Shown here: in pieces, positions 18,120 to 31,103 of the stretch
Position numbering within the stretch: the stretch's first letter is position 1
How the letters are laid out: each line of letters opens with the position of its first letter
NCBI RefSeq assembly: GCF_023115425.1
Contig: NZ_CP096032.1
Location: 620,001-684,000 of the forward strand
Source of the DNA: Synechococcus sp. A10-1-5-1
Lineage (GTDB): Bacteria; Cyanobacteriota; Cyanobacteriia; PCC-6307; Cyanobiaceae
Length of the DNA stretch: 64,000 nt
Direction of reading: 5' to 3'
Program-made: the position numbers and the translations under genes
Notes under the pieces: generated by a model
What the model was told of the DNA's origin: nothing
Databases searched by the model: none
What the model saw: only the letters and a program-made list of their open reading frames with translations

Positions 18120-18144
18120 GCACTATGCAGTATCTGCATAGTGC
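18120..18144. repeat. Perfect 11-bp inverted repeat
   Basis: GCACTATGCAG and CTGCATAGTGC are separated by TAT. No T run follows on either strand, so it is either a non-canonical terminator for the small membrane gene at 18145 (whose stop abuts it) or an operator for the AraC-like gene at 18069. Confidence 0.6.
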
Positions 18145-18327
18145 TCAACGCATCCGACCTGAGGCCGTCCGTTTTGCAGCGAAGGTCGTCGATGCCAATG
18201 GGGAGTGGGCAGCATTTCGCCAACGGCGCTGACGGCGCTGCTGCCACCAGGTCAGTAGAACCCGCAGAGCGATGAAGCCATAGAGGCCAAGCAACAGCAA
18301 GCTTGCGACCTCTTTGAAGCTCGCCAT
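18145..18327 (-). CDS. Small membrane protein, unrecognised
   Basis: A 60-residue frame. An N-terminal span (VASLLLLGLYGFIALRVLLTWW) is followed by a strongly basic segment (QQRRQRRWRN), which favours a single-pass protein with a cytoplasmic tail. An overlapping 98-residue frame (18101-18397) lacks such organisation and I take it as a shadow. No family recognised. Confidence 0.45.
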   Translation of the reverse strand: MASFKEVASLLLLGLYGFIALRVLLTWWQQRRQRRWRNAAHSPLASTTFAAKRTASGRMR

Positions 18328-18400
18328 GGCCAGGGTCGTTGCGAAACACCTTCATGCAAGCCGTGACTCCAACCGCGTCAATCGGCATTTGTGCCAAGGA

Positions 18401-18679
18401 TTAGCTCACCTTCACCCCTTTCCAGAAGGCCACACGCTCGGTGATTTCTGCGGCGGCGGGCTTGGGGGTCTCGTAGCTCCAGGCGCAGTTGGCATTGACC
18501 TCACCATTGACCACGACATCCCAGTAACGGGCGGTGCCTTTCCAACCGCAGCTGGTGGTGTGGCTGCTGTCTCGAAAGAACTCCTGCTTGAGGGCAGCGC
18601 GGGGGAAATAGGGATTGCCATCGACCATGACGATGTCGTCGCTCTCGGCAATCACGGTTCCGTTCCAGCTGGCTTGCAT
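18401..18679 (-). CDS. DUF427 protein
   Basis: A 92-residue single-domain protein. AESDDIVMVDGNPYFP, GWKGTARYW and the C-terminal ERVAFWKGVKV are typical of DUF427, a small beta-rich domain of unknown role that often appears alone. It is divergent from the NCS2-type permease, with about 25 bp between start codons. Confidence 0.88.
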   Translation of the reverse strand: MQASWNGTVIAESDDIVMVDGNPYFPRAALKQEFFRDSSHTTSCGWKGTARYWDVVVNGEVNANCAWSYETPKPAAAEITERVAFWKGVKVS

Positions 18680-18703
18680 GCTTGAGGGGATGCCACTACA
18701 GCC

Positions 18704-20305
18704 ATGATCTCGCCTGACCCGAGCAAGACGGGACCCCGCTGGTTCGTTAGCGGCGATCTGGATGGCTTTCTGGGCTTAAGCCTGGACAACCTGATCCAAA
18801 TCCTGCTGATCCTGGGGCTCTGCCGAGGAGTCCTGGGCTACCCCGATGCCCTGGTCTTTGGAACGATTCTTCCCGCCACCGGCATCAGCCTGTTGATCGG
18901 CAATGGCGCCTATGCCCTGCAGGCCTACCGGCTGGCGCAACGGGAGAGGCGTAGCGACCGAACGGCCCTGCCCTACGGCATCAACACCGTCAGCCTGTTT
19001 GCCTACATCTTCCTGGTGATGCTGCCGGTGAAACTCACCGCCTTGAGCCAGGGCTTCGATGAGGCCACCGCAGTTCGGCTCTCCTGGCAAGCGGGCCTGA
19101 TGGCCTGCCTGGGTTCAGGCTTGATCGAGGCCAGCGGAGCCTTCTGCGCCGATTGGCTGCGGCGTTGGCTGCCGCGGGCCGCCCTGCTCTCAACCTTGGC
19201 TGGAATTGCCCTGGGCTACATCGCGTTGGGCTTCCTGCTGCGCACCTATGCCCACCCCCTGGTGGGTCTGGCGGTCTTGGCAGTGATCCTGGCCACCTAC
19301 TACGGGAAAGTCCGCTTTCCGATCCCCGGCGGCTTGCTGGCGGTCCTGGTCGGCTGTGTCCTGGCCTGGAGCAGCGGACTGATCGAGGCCAACCCCGAGC
19401 GCTGGGCCCAGGAGGCAGCCCAGATCGGCTGGCGCATGCCCCAGCTGGAACTGGGCAGTCTCTGGGCAGCGCGAGGGCAACTGCTGCCCTGGCTCGGGGT
19501 GATCGTGCCGATGGGCTTGTTCAACGTGCTGGGCTCGCTGCAGAACATTGAGAGCGCCGAGGCAGCCGGTGATCGCTATCCAGTGCGCAGTTCCCTCTTG
19601 ATCAATGGCCTGGGCACCGTGGTCGCGGCGGGGTTGGGGTCCTGCTTCCCCACCACGATCTACATCGGACATCCCGGCTGGAAAGGGATGGGGGCCCGCA
19701 TTGGCTACTCCTGGTTGAACGGCCTGTTGATGGGGGCGGCCTGCCTACTGGGCCTCTTTGGCGTCGTGGGCCAGATCGTGCCGATCGAAGCCGGGATGGC
19801 CATCGTCCTCTACATCGGCCTGGTCATCACCGCCCAGGCCTTTGAAGCCACCCCCCGCTCCCATGCCGCCGCGGTCGCCCTGGGGCTGATGCCGGGCCTC
19901 GCTGGATGGGGTGCCTTACTGATCAAGGCGGGCTTGCGGGCCGGTGGTGCCGGAGGTCCAGAGACCCCCTTTGGTCCCGGGCTGCTGGAGGGGCTTCAGC
20001 AAGCAGATGTCTGGGCCGCCGGCGCTTTTGCCCTGGAGCAGGGGCAGATCATCACAGCCATGCTCCTGGCCGCGATGGTGGTCTACGCGATCGAGCAGCG
20101 CTTCAAGGCCGCCTGCCTGACGGCCTTGGTGGCCGCCGTTTGCTCCTGGTTTGGCGTGATCCACGCCTGGCAGTTCAGTGCCAGCGACACCACCCTGCAG
20201 CTCGGCTGGGGAACGGGGGCGGCCTGGGCCCAGGGCTATCTGGCGATGGCCGTGGTCTTCGCAGTGGCCAGCCTCAGGCGCCAGATCACCAGAAGCGACT
20301 CATGA
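18704..20305 (+). CDS. NCS2/AzgA-like permease
   Basis: A 533-residue protein with 12 or more hydrophobic segments. The N-terminal FVSGDLDGFLGLSLDNLIQ, the ALPYGINTVS segment and VPMGLFNVLGSLQNIESAEAAGD resemble nucleobase-cation symporter family 2 and the AzgA branch. The charged residues in the QNIESAEAAGD helix correspond to the substrate-binding region of that family. The actual substrate may differ, since many family members annotated this way are uncharacterised. It overlaps the convergent DUF2808 gene by 20 bp. Confidence 0.78.
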   Translation: MISPDPSKTGPRWFVSGDLDGFLGLSLDNLIQILLILGLCRGVLGYPDALVFGTILPATGISLLIGNGAYALQAYRLAQRERRSDRTALPYGINTVSLFAYIFLVMLPVKLTALSQGFDEATAVRLSWQAGLMACLGSGLIEASGAFCADWLRRWLPRAALLSTLAGIALGYIALGFLLRTYAHPLVGLAVLAVILATYYGKVRFPIPGGLLAVLVGCVLAWSSGLIEANPERWAQEAAQIGWRMPQLELGSLWAARGQLLPWLGVIVPMGLFNVLGSLQNIESAEAAGDRYPVRSSLLINGLGTVVAAGLGSCFPTTIYIGHPGWKGMGARIGYSWLNGLLMGAACLLGLFGVVGQIVPIEAGMAIVLYIGLVITAQAFEATPRSHAAAVALGLMPGLAGWGALLIKAGLRAGGAGGPETPFGPGLLEGLQQADVWAAGAFALEQGQIITAMLLAAMVVYAIEQRFKAACLTALVAAVCSWFGVIHAWQFSASDTTLQLGWGTGAAWAQGYLAMAVVFAVASLRRQITRSDS

Positions 20306-20852
20306 TCTCGAGCCGCGCCACCCCCAACGGAGCCGGCACCGGGTTGGGACCAGCGGGCAGGGCCTGCACTGCAAAGACATAGGTGTCGGCCCAGGTGGGA
20401 TTCAGCGGCGGCCGCAGGGCCAGGGTGACCACTTGCCCCGGTTGGGGAGGCTCAGGGAAGACTGCCCGCAGGGTGCGGGTCGCCTGATCAAAGGTGGCCT
20501 CCACGGGAACGGCAGCCCCTTCCCGCCGGGGACGGCCGATGAACGCCCGTGCCCGCTTGGGCGCCAAGGAGAATTGGCGATCCACCCCGCGGATCTGGGT
20601 GATCACCAGACCACCTAAACCAGCCCCGGCCTTTTCCGCCAGGGTGACGGTGAAGTAGTACTCCCCCTGGGCCTGGTTGACGTACCAGTAGTAGTTGGTG
20701 AAATCCACCTTCCAGGGCGGATTCGTGAAGTAGGTCTGCCCCCTGAGCTCCAGTGCCGCCGCGGGTTCAGGAGAGATGGCATCCGGCACGCCGGAGAGAA
20801 GCAAACCCAGCGCCGTGCAGGCGGCAGCCGATGACGCTCTCCAAGCAGCCAT
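20286..20852 (-). CDS. DUF2808 exported protein
   Basis: A 188-residue protein with an N-terminal signal sequence (SSAAACTALGLLLSGVPDAIS). The mature part has FTNPPWKVDFTNYYWYVN and YYFTVTLAEKAGAGLGGLVI, which match the cyanobacterial DUF2808 family, followed by GRVFP-type beta segments. Function unknown, probably periplasmic or envelope-associated. Convergent overlap with the permease gene. Confidence 0.85.
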   Translation of the reverse strand: MAAWRASSAAACTALGLLLSGVPDAISPEPAAALELRGQTYFTNPPWKVDFTNYYWYVNQAQGEYYFTVTLAEKAGAGLGGLVITQIRGVDRQFSLAPKRARAFIGRPRREGAAVPVEATFDQATRTLRAVFPEPPQPGQVVTLALRPPLNPTWADTYVFAVQALPAGPNPVPAPLGVARLEIMSRFW

Positions 20853-20934
20853 AGCAGCGTTGGTGTGGATGGTTGAACGCTAGCCAGCGTTTTGGGGAGC
20901 AGTTGATATCTTCAAAGCACTGCAGCGCACCTCG

Positions 20935-21108
20935 ATGAACCGGGCTGAACTCGATGCCATCGAACTGATGCTGCGTGATCTGAACACCCGCCACGAAGAA
21001 ATCCGTCACCGGGCTGCCTTCCGCGGCTGCACCCGCGAGTTGGTCACCCTGCAGCAGGAACTGGTCGAGTACCTGATGGCCAAGAAGGCCGAGGTCAGCG
21101 GCCGTTAA
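20935..21108 (+). CDS. Small conserved-looking protein, 57 residues
   Basis: An ATG-started frame encoding a mostly helical, charged protein (MNRAELDAIELMLRDLN ... LQQELVEYLMAKK) with a single Cys. Regular heptad-like spacing suggests a helical hairpin. It ends 7 bp before the convergent GST-like gene. I do not recognise a named family; compactness, codon use and position in a gap support it as real. Confidence 0.65.
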   Translation: MNRAELDAIELMLRDLNTRHEEIRHRAAFRGCTRELVTLQQELVEYLMAKKAEVSGR

Positions 21109-21114
21109 ATCCGC

Positions 21115-22374
21115 TCAGGCCTCGGCGAGAAAGGGAATCGGGTTCTGATCACGCCGGTGCTGCACCGGCAGCGGGGCTGGTTGTTCCTGGCTGTCGAGCG
21201 CCGCAGTGGTCTCCAGGGCACTGCGTAGCAGACGGCCGGCATGCAAGGACATATCCCGCGGGACGGAGATGCGATCCCGCAAATAGCGCAGACCCACGGC
21301 TGTCCCGGCGGGGGGAGCGATGGGACCGTTCTTCGGCTTCAGCAGCAGGGTGAGGGCCGAGCGCAGGGCTTGATCAAAGGCCGGTGAGGCGGCGGGATTG
21401 AGCGCAATCAACCTCTCCCGATGCCGCAGCACCCGCGACACCGCCTCAATGTGGGCCCCTTCCGGCTGCGTCTGGCGGGTCTCGATCACCGCCGGATCCT
21501 CCAGGGGCCAGGGCCCCTGGTCGATCAACTGGGCGACCCGCCGTTGCTGGGCACCACCACTGGCCAAACAACAGCCCATCTGCGGCGGCAGGTCATGGGC
21601 ATGGGTGTGGAAATCGCTTTGGGTTCCCAGGTAGGTGCGGCGCTGCTCAAGCGCCGTGAACCAACGGTCAATGGCCGGGTGCTGCTGACGAATCCCGTAG
21701 CCCTTGTAGTAAGCGAGGGAGGCGTTCATCCGCTCGAGGTAGGGGATGAAGATCACATCGGCGCTGCTGAAGCGCTCGAGGAAGAACGGACCGGGAGTGG
21801 CCTCAAGGGCCTCCTCCACCAAGCGGGCGATCCGGGCGAAGTGCTGCTCCGCTGGTGCGCTGTGGGCCCCCTCACCGTCGCAGTAGCAAAGCCACTGACA
21901 CCAGGCGCGAAAGAGGCGGCGCTCGAGCTGCCGCAGGGGGAAGACATCGGGATCGCTCAACCCGGCCTCCAGGGGACCGAAGCCATCCTCAAGGGTCTGC
22001 AGGATCACGTCGCTTTCGGTGTAGAGCCGGCCATCGAGCTCCAGGGCCGGGAGCATCCCTGAGGGGACGACCTGCTTGTACCAGCGCTCCTTCTCGCCGT
22101 AGCAGAACATCGTGACCTTGCGGATCCGATAGGGAATCCGCTTCTCCTCGAGCCAGAGCCAGACCTTCTGGCAGTAGGGGCACCAGGCGTGGTGATCGCG
22201 GTAGAGGGTGACGCGCACCTCCGACTCCGGCCGGCCAAACAGCCGCAGCCGTGCTTGGGCATTGGTGGGCCCCTCCTGGCGGAGCTGCAGCAGTTGCTCT
22301 TCGCTCTGGAGGGGCAGCAGTTCAGCGAGGTCGTCCCAGCTCAGTGCTTGCGGACCCGGGGAGCTGAACATCAA
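21115..22374 (-). CDS. Glutathione S-transferase family protein with CPYC site
   Basis: A 419-residue protein. The thioredoxin-like N-domain (residues ~50-140) has [16 protein letters not shown], a glutaredoxin-type dithiol site, and a cis-proline region [12 protein letters not shown] followed by [11 protein letters not shown] helical GST C-domain follows. The last ~170 residues form an extra segment with [10 protein letters not shown]. The length is twice that of ordinary GSTs but known for this cyanobacterial group. It is divergent from glutathione reductase, with 90 bp between starts, suggesting shared thiol-redox function. Confidence 0.85.
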   Translation of the reverse strand: MMFSSPGPQALSWDDLAELLPLQSEEQLLQLRQEGPTNAQARLRLFGRPESEVRVTLYRDHHAWCPYCQKVWLWLEEKRIPYRIRKVTMFCYGEKERWYKQVVPSGMLPALELDGRLYTESDVILQTLEDGFGPLEAGLSDPDVFPLRQLERRLFRAWCQWLCYCDGEGAHSAPAEQHFARIARLVEEALEATPGPFFLERFSSADVIFIPYLERMNASLAYYKGYGIRQQHPAIDRWFTALEQRRTYLGTQSDFHTHAHDLPPQMGCCLASGGAQQRRVAQLIDQGPWPLEDPAVIETRQTQPEGAHIEAVSRVLRHRERLIALNPAASPAFDQALRSALTLLLKPKNGPIAPPAGTAVGLRYLRDRISVPRDMSLHAGRLLRSALETTAALDSQEQPAPLPVQHRRDQNPIPFLAEA

Positions 22375-22464
22375 CGGGAGGGCGGGACGGTCCCCTGTTT
22401 TAGGGAATCAAGGCAGCAGCTCGGGCCCCTCTAGGCAACACTTGGGGCAGGCAAGGGCGATGGC

Positions 22465-23826
22465 ATGAGCGACCACTTCGATCTGATCGTGATCGGGGCC
22501 GGATCTGGCGGACTGGCCGCCGCCAAGCGAGCGGCCTCCTACGGCGCCCGGGTCGCCATCGTCGAAGGGGACCGAGTCGGCGGCACCTGCGTCATCCGCG
22601 GTTGCGTCCCAAAAAAACTGATGGTCTATGGCTCAGCCGTCCGCCATCAACTCAGCGATGCCGCGAGCTACGGCTGGAGCCTCGGCGAGAGCTGCCATGA
22701 CAGCAGCGTGCTGCTCAGCAAAGTGCGGGCTGAGGTCGATCGACTCAACCAACTGCACATCGGCTTCCTGGAGAAGGCGGGTGTGCAGTTGCTGAGCGGT
22801 TGGGGTCGCTTTGCCGATGACCGGACGATCAGCGTGCAGGACAGCAGCGGGGTAGAAACCCATCGGCTGACGGCGGAGCGGATCTTGATCGCCGTGGGGG
22901 GGCGCCCCCATCGCCCCGAGATCCCTGGAGCCGAGCTGGGCTGGGTCAGTGACGACATGTTCGAACTCCAGCAATTCCCCAAAGAGGTGGTGGTCGTCGG
23001 CGCCGGCTTCATCGCCTGTGAGTTCGCCTGCATCCTCAACGGCCTGGGGGTCAAGGTCACCCAACTGGTGCGCGGCGACCACCTGCTGCGGGGCTTCGAC
23101 CGGGAATGCGGCCTGGCGGTCCAGGAAGCGATGGAGGCCGAAGGCATCGAAGTCCGCCTGGCCCACAGCCCCGCCGCCATCGAAGGACAACCGGAGGACC
23201 TGACAGTGGTGACCCAAAGCGGCGAGCGGATCGCTTGCAACGGCGTGCTGCTGGCCACCGGACGCCGGCCCTTCCTAGCGGGCCTCAACCTGGAGGCCGC
23301 TGGGGTGGCCGTGGAAGGCCATCGCATTCCCGTTGACGCGGATCAGCGCACCAACGTGCCCCACATCTACGCCGTGGGAGACGTCACCGATCGGATCAAC
23401 TTGACCCCGGTTGCCATCGATGAGGGCCGGGCCCTGGCGGACACGATTTGGGGTAACAAGCCCCGCCAGGTGGACCATGACCTGGTGGCCGCTGCGGTCT
23501 TCTCCCAGCCGGAGCTCTCCAGCGTCGGCCTCAGCGAGGAGGCTGCGATCAAGCGATTTGGACCAGACGGCGTCAAGGTGCACCGGGCCCGCTTCCGGCC
23601 CATGAGTCAGGCCCTACCGGCCCGCGATCCCAAGGTGCTGCTGAAACTCGTCCTCGAGGCGGCCACGGGCAAGGTGGTCGGCTGCCACATGGTGGGGGAG
23701 CACGCCGCCGAGATCATTCAGATGGCCGCGATCGCCGTGGGCATGGGGGCCACCAAGGCCGATTTCGACCGCACGATGGCGCTCCATCCGACGATCTCCG
23801 AGGAGTTCGTCACCCTGCCCAACTAA
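22465..23826 (+). CDS. gor: Glutathione reductase
   Basis: A 453-residue FAD enzyme that reduces glutathione disulfide with NAD(P)H. It has FAD motif VIGAGSGGLAAAKRA, redox-active disulfide GGTCVIRGCVPKKLM (C-x4-C), a second nucleotide-binding fold VVVGAGFIACEFA, YAVGDVTDRINLTPVA, and the dimer-interface base HPTISEEFV at the C-terminus. Length and motifs are canonical. An SDR gene starts 4 bp downstream, so the two probably form an operon. Confidence 0.95.
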   Translation: MSDHFDLIVIGAGSGGLAAAKRAASYGARVAIVEGDRVGGTCVIRGCVPKKLMVYGSAVRHQLSDAASYGWSLGESCHDSSVLLSKVRAEVDRLNQLHIGFLEKAGVQLLSGWGRFADDRTISVQDSSGVETHRLTAERILIAVGGRPHRPEIPGAELGWVSDDMFELQQFPKEVVVVGAGFIACEFACILNGLGVKVTQLVRGDHLLRGFDRECGLAVQEAMEAEGIEVRLAHSPAAIEGQPEDLTVVTQSGERIACNGVLLATGRRPFLAGLNLEAAGVAVEGHRIPVDADQRTNVPHIYAVGDVTDRINLTPVAIDEGRALADTIWGNKPRQVDHDLVAAAVFSQPELSSVGLSEEAAIKRFGPDGVKVHRARFRPMSQALPARDPKVLLKLVLEAATGKVVGCHMVGEHAAEIIQMAAIAVGMGATKADFDRTMALHPTISEEFVTLPN

Positions 23827-23830
23827 GGCG

Positions 23831-24538
23831 ATGCGCACACTCTTGATCAGCGGCGCCAGCCGCGGCATCGGCCGGGCCATGGCTGAGCGTTTGTTGAGGG
23901 ATGGCCATCGCCTCAGCCTGGGCCTGCGCAACCCAGACGATCTCAAGGGCAGCCCCCTCGATCCGGATAAGGCCGGAGCGGATCGCGTGCTGCTGCATCC
24001 CTATGACGCCGCTGTGCCAAGCGATGCCGAAGCCTGGGTGCAGGCGACGCTGGAGCGCTTTGGACAGCTGGACAGCGTGATTCACTGCGCGGGGATCTTC
24101 TCGCGGGTGCCGCTGGTGTTTGAAAGCGGCCAAGAGGAGGAGATTCAGCGCCTCTTCGAGGTCAATGTCATGGGCCCCTGGTGGCTGACCCGCGCCGCCT
24201 GGCCGCAGCTGGCCGCCCATGGCTCCGGCCGAATCGTCGTGCTGGTGTCGATGAGCGGCAAACGCACCAAGGGACGCCTGGCGGCCTACAGCACCAGCAA
24301 GTTCGCCTTGATGGGGCTCTGTCAGACGATGCGCAATGAAGGCTGGGAGAGCGGCATCCGGGTCACGGCGATCTGCCCAAGTTGGGTCAACACCGACATG
24401 GCCGCCGCAGTGAAGGCCTTGCCGCCTGAGCAGATGACCCAAAGCGAGGACCTCGCCTCCCTCACCAGCCAGCTGCTGGAGCAACCCAACAGCTGTGTGC
24501 CCTTTGAGCTGGCGGTGAACTGCAACCTGGAGGCCTAA
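23831..24538 (+). CDS. Short-chain dehydrogenase/reductase
   Basis: A 235-residue oxidoreductase. Cofactor motif SGASRGIGRAMAERL at the N-terminus, HCAG near residue 95, catalytic S (VLVSMSG) and Y-x3-K (AAYSTSKFALMG) are all present. The substrate cannot be assigned. It follows gor by 4 bp and overlaps the convergent AGCS symporter by 4 bp. Confidence 0.9.
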   Translation: MRTLLISGASRGIGRAMAERLLRDGHRLSLGLRNPDDLKGSPLDPDKAGADRVLLHPYDAAVPSDAEAWVQATLERFGQLDSVIHCAGIFSRVPLVFESGQEEEIQRLFEVNVMGPWWLTRAAWPQLAAHGSGRIVVLVSMSGKRTKGRLAAYSTSKFALMGLCQTMRNEGWESGIRVTAICPSWVNTDMAAAVKALPPEQMTQSEDLASLTSQLLEQPNSCVPFELAVNCNLEA

Positions 24539-25860
24539 CGCTCGAACTTGTACTCACGGGTCAGCTGGAAGACCGTGCCGCTGAGCAGCAGCAGGGCGAT
24601 CAGGTTGGGCAGAGCCATCAGGCCATTGAGGGTGTCAGCCACCCCCCAGACCACACCGCGATCACCGGCCACCGAACCAATCACAACCACTGCAACCCAG
24701 ACGAAGCGGAAGGGCTTGATCGCCCGCTCACCGAACAGAAATTCGGTGCAACGCTCGCCGTAGAAGCTCCAGCCCAGAACGGTGGTGAAGGCAAAGATCA
24801 CCAGGCCGGCGGTGACGACCCAACCCGAGCCGCTCAGGCCGGTGTTGAAGGCCAGGATCGAGAGGTTGGAGCCCGACTCACCACTGCCATAGACACCCGT
24901 GGTGATGATCACCAGGGCGGTCATGGTGCAAATGATCAGGGTGTCGATCACGGTGCCGAGCATGGCCACCGTCCCCTGACGAACTGGGTCATTGGTGCGG
25001 GCTGCCGCGTGGGCAATCGGAGCACTGCCCAGACCGGCTTCATTGGAGAAGATGCCGCGCTTGAAGCCCATTAGCACCACCTGGCCGAAGGCGCCACCGG
25101 CGGCAGCCTGTCCATTGAAGGCATTGCTGAAGATCGTGCCGAAGGCAGCCGGCACATCGCTGATGTTGAGTCCCAGCACCACCAGGCAGGCCAGGACATA
25201 GAGGATCGACATCGCCGGCACCAAAGCCGAAGCGGCCTGGGAGATCCGGTTGATGCCGCCAACAATCACGGCAAAAACCAAACCGCCCAGCACTAAACCG
25301 GTGGCCACCCGGGGAATCCCAGCCGCCGCCAGGGCACTGGAGACCTCAAAACACTGGACGCCATTGCCGATGCCGAAGCCCGCCAACATCCCGAAGATGG
25401 CGAAGAGCACCGCCAACCACTGCCAGTTGGGACCCAGGCCATTGCGGATGTAGTACATCGGGCCGCCAACGTGGTTGCCCAGGCCGTCGACTTCCCGGTA
25501 GCGAACGGCGAGGACCGCCTCGGCGTACTTGGTGGCGATGCCGAAGACGGCGATCACCCACATCCAAAAGACCGCCCCGGGACCACCGATGGCGATCGCT
25601 CCGGCGACCCCGGCGATGTTGCCCGTACCGATCGTCGCCGAGAGGGACGTCATCAAGGCACCGAAGGCGCTGATATCTCCAGCCTCTCCAGCCGCAGCGG
25701 GCTTGGCGAGCATCCGCACGCCATAGCCAATGCGCTGCAGCGGCATCAAGCGCAACCCCAGCATCAACACGATGCCGGTGACTGCGATGAGCGTGACCAT
25801 GGGCCAGCCCCAGACGACCCCGTTAATCGGGTCGTTGATGGCCTTGATGAGTTGTTCCAT
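24535..25860 (-). CDS. Sodium:alanine symporter (AGCS family)
   Basis: A 441-residue carrier with about 11 membrane spans. LSATIGTGNIAGVAGAIAIGGPGAVFWMW and the GNHVGGPMYYI segment are signature regions of the alanine/glycine:cation symporter family, as is FKRGIFSNEAGLGSAPIAHAAA. It probably takes up alanine or glycine with Na+. Complete, with typical family length. Confidence 0.93.
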   Translation of the reverse strand: MEQLIKAINDPINGVVWGWPMVTLIAVTGIVLMLGLRLMPLQRIGYGVRMLAKPAAAGEAGDISAFGALMTSLSATIGTGNIAGVAGAIAIGGPGAVFWMWVIAVFGIATKYAEAVLAVRYREVDGLGNHVGGPMYYIRNGLGPNWQWLAVLFAIFGMLAGFGIGNGVQCFEVSSALAAAGIPRVATGLVLGGLVFAVIVGGINRISQAASALVPAMSILYVLACLVVLGLNISDVPAAFGTIFSNAFNGQAAAGGAFGQVVLMGFKRGIFSNEAGLGSAPIAHAAARTNDPVRQGTVAMLGTVIDTLIICTMTALVIITTGVYGSGESGSNLSILAFNTGLSGSGWVVTAGLVIFAFTTVLGWSFYGERCTEFLFGERAIKPFRFVWVAVVVIGSVAGDRGVVWGVADTLNGLMALPNLIALLLLSGTVFQLTREYKFER

Positions 25861-25894
25861 CCATCACCAGAGGATCCGGCGATGGTGGCACGAT

Positions 25895-26569
25895 TCAGGC
25901 GGGGCTCAGGGCTTCGAAACGAAAGACCTGACGACCTGCAGGACTATCACCGAAGGCCTCAGTTTCCACCACCCGCTCACTCAGCACCCAGGGGCCTTCG
26001 CCGGCCAAGGGAACAAAGGTGTCGGTGAAGCTGCTCTTGCCGCCGCGGGCCTCGCCACTGGCGGGATCGGCGTACTGACTCGTGTAGGTGTGACTGAGGT
26101 AGCCACTACCGGTGTCGGTGGTGCTCTCGGTGAAGATCGTCACCACGGTGCCGTGGATGTGGCGGTGCACCATCGTCACCACGTCATCCTTGATCCGGTA
26201 GCGATCGCCATCGTTCTTGCCGCCGACGATCACCTCAGTGCCCACCGCATCGGTCTCACCGGCGGTGAAGGTGTTCTCGCCGTGGGTCTGCTCAAAGCTG
26301 CGGCGCACCCGGTGAATGCAGACCTCCCAGAGCTGGGACGCGATCGCCTTGTGGATCTCCTCGTTCTCAATGCCCTCCACCTGGGCCTTGAGGTCAGCGC
26401 CGACCTTGAAGGTGCCTTCCACGCGCTGGTCGCCCTGCTCCCAGATGCAGCTGCCGCTGTAGCCGCCAAAGCCAGGGGCCCAGGTGTAGCGGTTTTCGTA
26501 GGCCGCCCGGAAGGCAGCCGTGCAGTCGGAACCAGAGCTAACCGGAGCAGAGCTTGGGGCGACGGTCAC
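25895..26569 (-). CDS. DUF3386 protein
   Basis: A 224-residue protein starting near AAFRAAYENRYTWAPGFGGYSG, the characteristic start of the cyanobacterial DUF3386 family. Several beta segments follow (VTMVHRHIHGTVVTIF). No signal peptide is evident. Function unknown. It lies between the AGCS gene and carB on the same strand with short spacing. Confidence 0.78.
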   Translation of the reverse strand: MTVAPSSAPVSSGSDCTAAFRAAYENRYTWAPGFGGYSGSCIWEQGDQRVEGTFKVGADLKAQVEGIENEEIHKAIASQLWEVCIHRVRRSFEQTHGENTFTAGETDAVGTEVIVGGKNDGDRYRIKDDVVTMVHRHIHGTVVTIFTESTTDTGSGYLSHTYTSQYADPASGEARGGKSSFTDTFVPLAGEGPWVLSERVVETEAFGDSPAGRQVFRFEALSPA

Positions 26570-26614
26570 GGCGAGACATGCGACAGAAGATTCACCCTAC
26601 GGGGCAATCCCCCC

Positions 26615-29908
<3,294 letters not shown>

Positions 29909-30034
29909 AGGAGGGGGCCGGCAGCCAAACCCATCCAGCCTCTCACGCGGTCGAAACCCCTTGCTGTTAAGGCAGACCCAGCCAACGATCCAGCCGTGGC
30001 TAGTGTTGTCGGCAACACGCCTGAATGCGTCCCC

Positions 30035-30670
30035 ATGAGCGAACTCCAGCGCCTGAAGGGGTTGCTGCCTCCCGAGATGCAGAGCTGGGTGTTTGTAGAA
30101 GCCGCGGCCTCGGCAGACCCGCCGCTGATCACCATCGAAGAGATCGGCCGGGATGAGGTGGAGGTTCAGCTCGACCTTCAAAAGTGGGATGCCCTGGCGA
30201 TCGACCACCGCAACCTCCTCTTCTGGCATGAGGTGGGACGAATCCAGAACGACTCCGTTCCCCGTGATGGCTGGGAGATGGCCGCACTGGCCATTGGCCT
30301 GGGTGGGGCCATCGGTGAACTCTGGGTGCAGGACGGCCTGCTGCTGCTGATGGCCCTCGGCCTCTCCGGCTTTGCGGGCTATCGCCTCTATTTGAAAAAC
30401 AACTCCGAAAAGCGTCTGCAGGACGCCATCGCCGCCGATGAACGGGCGATCGATCTGGCCTGCCGCTTTGGCTACACCCTGCCCAACGCGTACAAGAGCC
30501 TCGGCGGTGCCCTCAAGGAACTGGTGGAGCAAACCCGCAAGAAGAAAAAGCGGGGGTTCTACGAGGATCGGCTGGAGGCGCTGCGCAAGAGTGCAGGGAA
30601 AGCCCGGGCCGAGATGGCCCAGCAACAGGGCTCCCGACAATCCGTGAGCAGCGAGAACGTTTATGGCTGA
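30035..30670 (+). CDS. DUF3318 membrane protein
   Basis: A 211-residue protein from ATG 30035 (a GTG at 29996 would add 13 residues). N-terminal soluble part ([14 protein letters not shown]), two closely spaced hydrophobic segments near residues 90-120, then a long charged helical tail with [15 protein letters not shown]. This is the usual layout of the cyanobacterial DUF3318 family, of unknown function. It overlaps the rsfS start by 8 bp and heads a run of four plus-strand genes. Confidence 0.8.
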   Translation: MSELQRLKGLLPPEMQSWVFVEAAASADPPLITIEEIGRDEVEVQLDLQKWDALAIDHRNLLFWHEVGRIQNDSVPRDGWEMAALAIGLGGAIGELWVQDGLLLLMALGLSGFAGYRLYLKNNSEKRLQDAIAADERAIDLACRFGYTLPNAYKSLGGALKELVEQTRKKKKRGFYEDRLEALRKSAGKARAEMAQQQGSRQSVSSENVYG

Positions 30671-31091
30671 GGCCCAAGCCACCAAGCCCAGTCCCGAACC
30701 CAACCGGCCCCGGCTCGACCTCGACGACAGCAAAGCGCTGGCCCTGCTGGCAGCTGACGCCTGCGATGACCGCAAGGCCACCGACATTGTTCTGATCCGG
30801 GTCGAGGAGATCTCTTCGATCGCTGACTGGTTCGTGATTGCCAGTGGCTTCACTGATGTCCAGGTGCGCGCCATGGCCCGATCTGTCGAAGACAAGCTCG
30901 AGGAGCACACCGGACGTCTACCCCTGCGGAAGGAAGGTCAAAACGAAGGACGCTGGGTCCTGCTCGACTACGGCGAGGTCATCGTTCATTGCCTCACCCC
31001 CGATGAGCGCAGTTACTACGACCTGGAGTCTTTCTGGGGCCACGGTGAGAAGGAGAGCTTCGTAGGCTCGCCTGACGCTCCACCGGCCTGA
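30663..31091 (+). CDS. rsfS: Ribosomal silencing factor RsfS
   Basis: A 142-residue protein that binds uL14 on the 50S subunit and blocks subunit joining when nutrients are short. The core [54 protein letters not shown] is canonical. The first ~25 residues are a less conserved Pro-rich extension. It is co-directional with, and overlaps, the DUF3318 gene. Confidence 0.94.
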   Translation: MAEAQATKPSPEPNRPRLDLDDSKALALLAADACDDRKATDIVLIRVEEISSIADWFVIASGFTDVQVRAMARSVEDKLEEHTGRLPLRKEGQNEGRWVLLDYGEVIVHCLTPDERSYYDLESFWGHGEKESFVGSPDAPPA

Positions 31092-31103
31092 GCCGGACAC
31101 TCA

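Noticed and set aside
29909-30910. Long N-terminal extension of the carB reading frame (to 30910)
   Set aside because: It is antisense to DUF3318 and rsfS, and family homology begins at ATG 29908.
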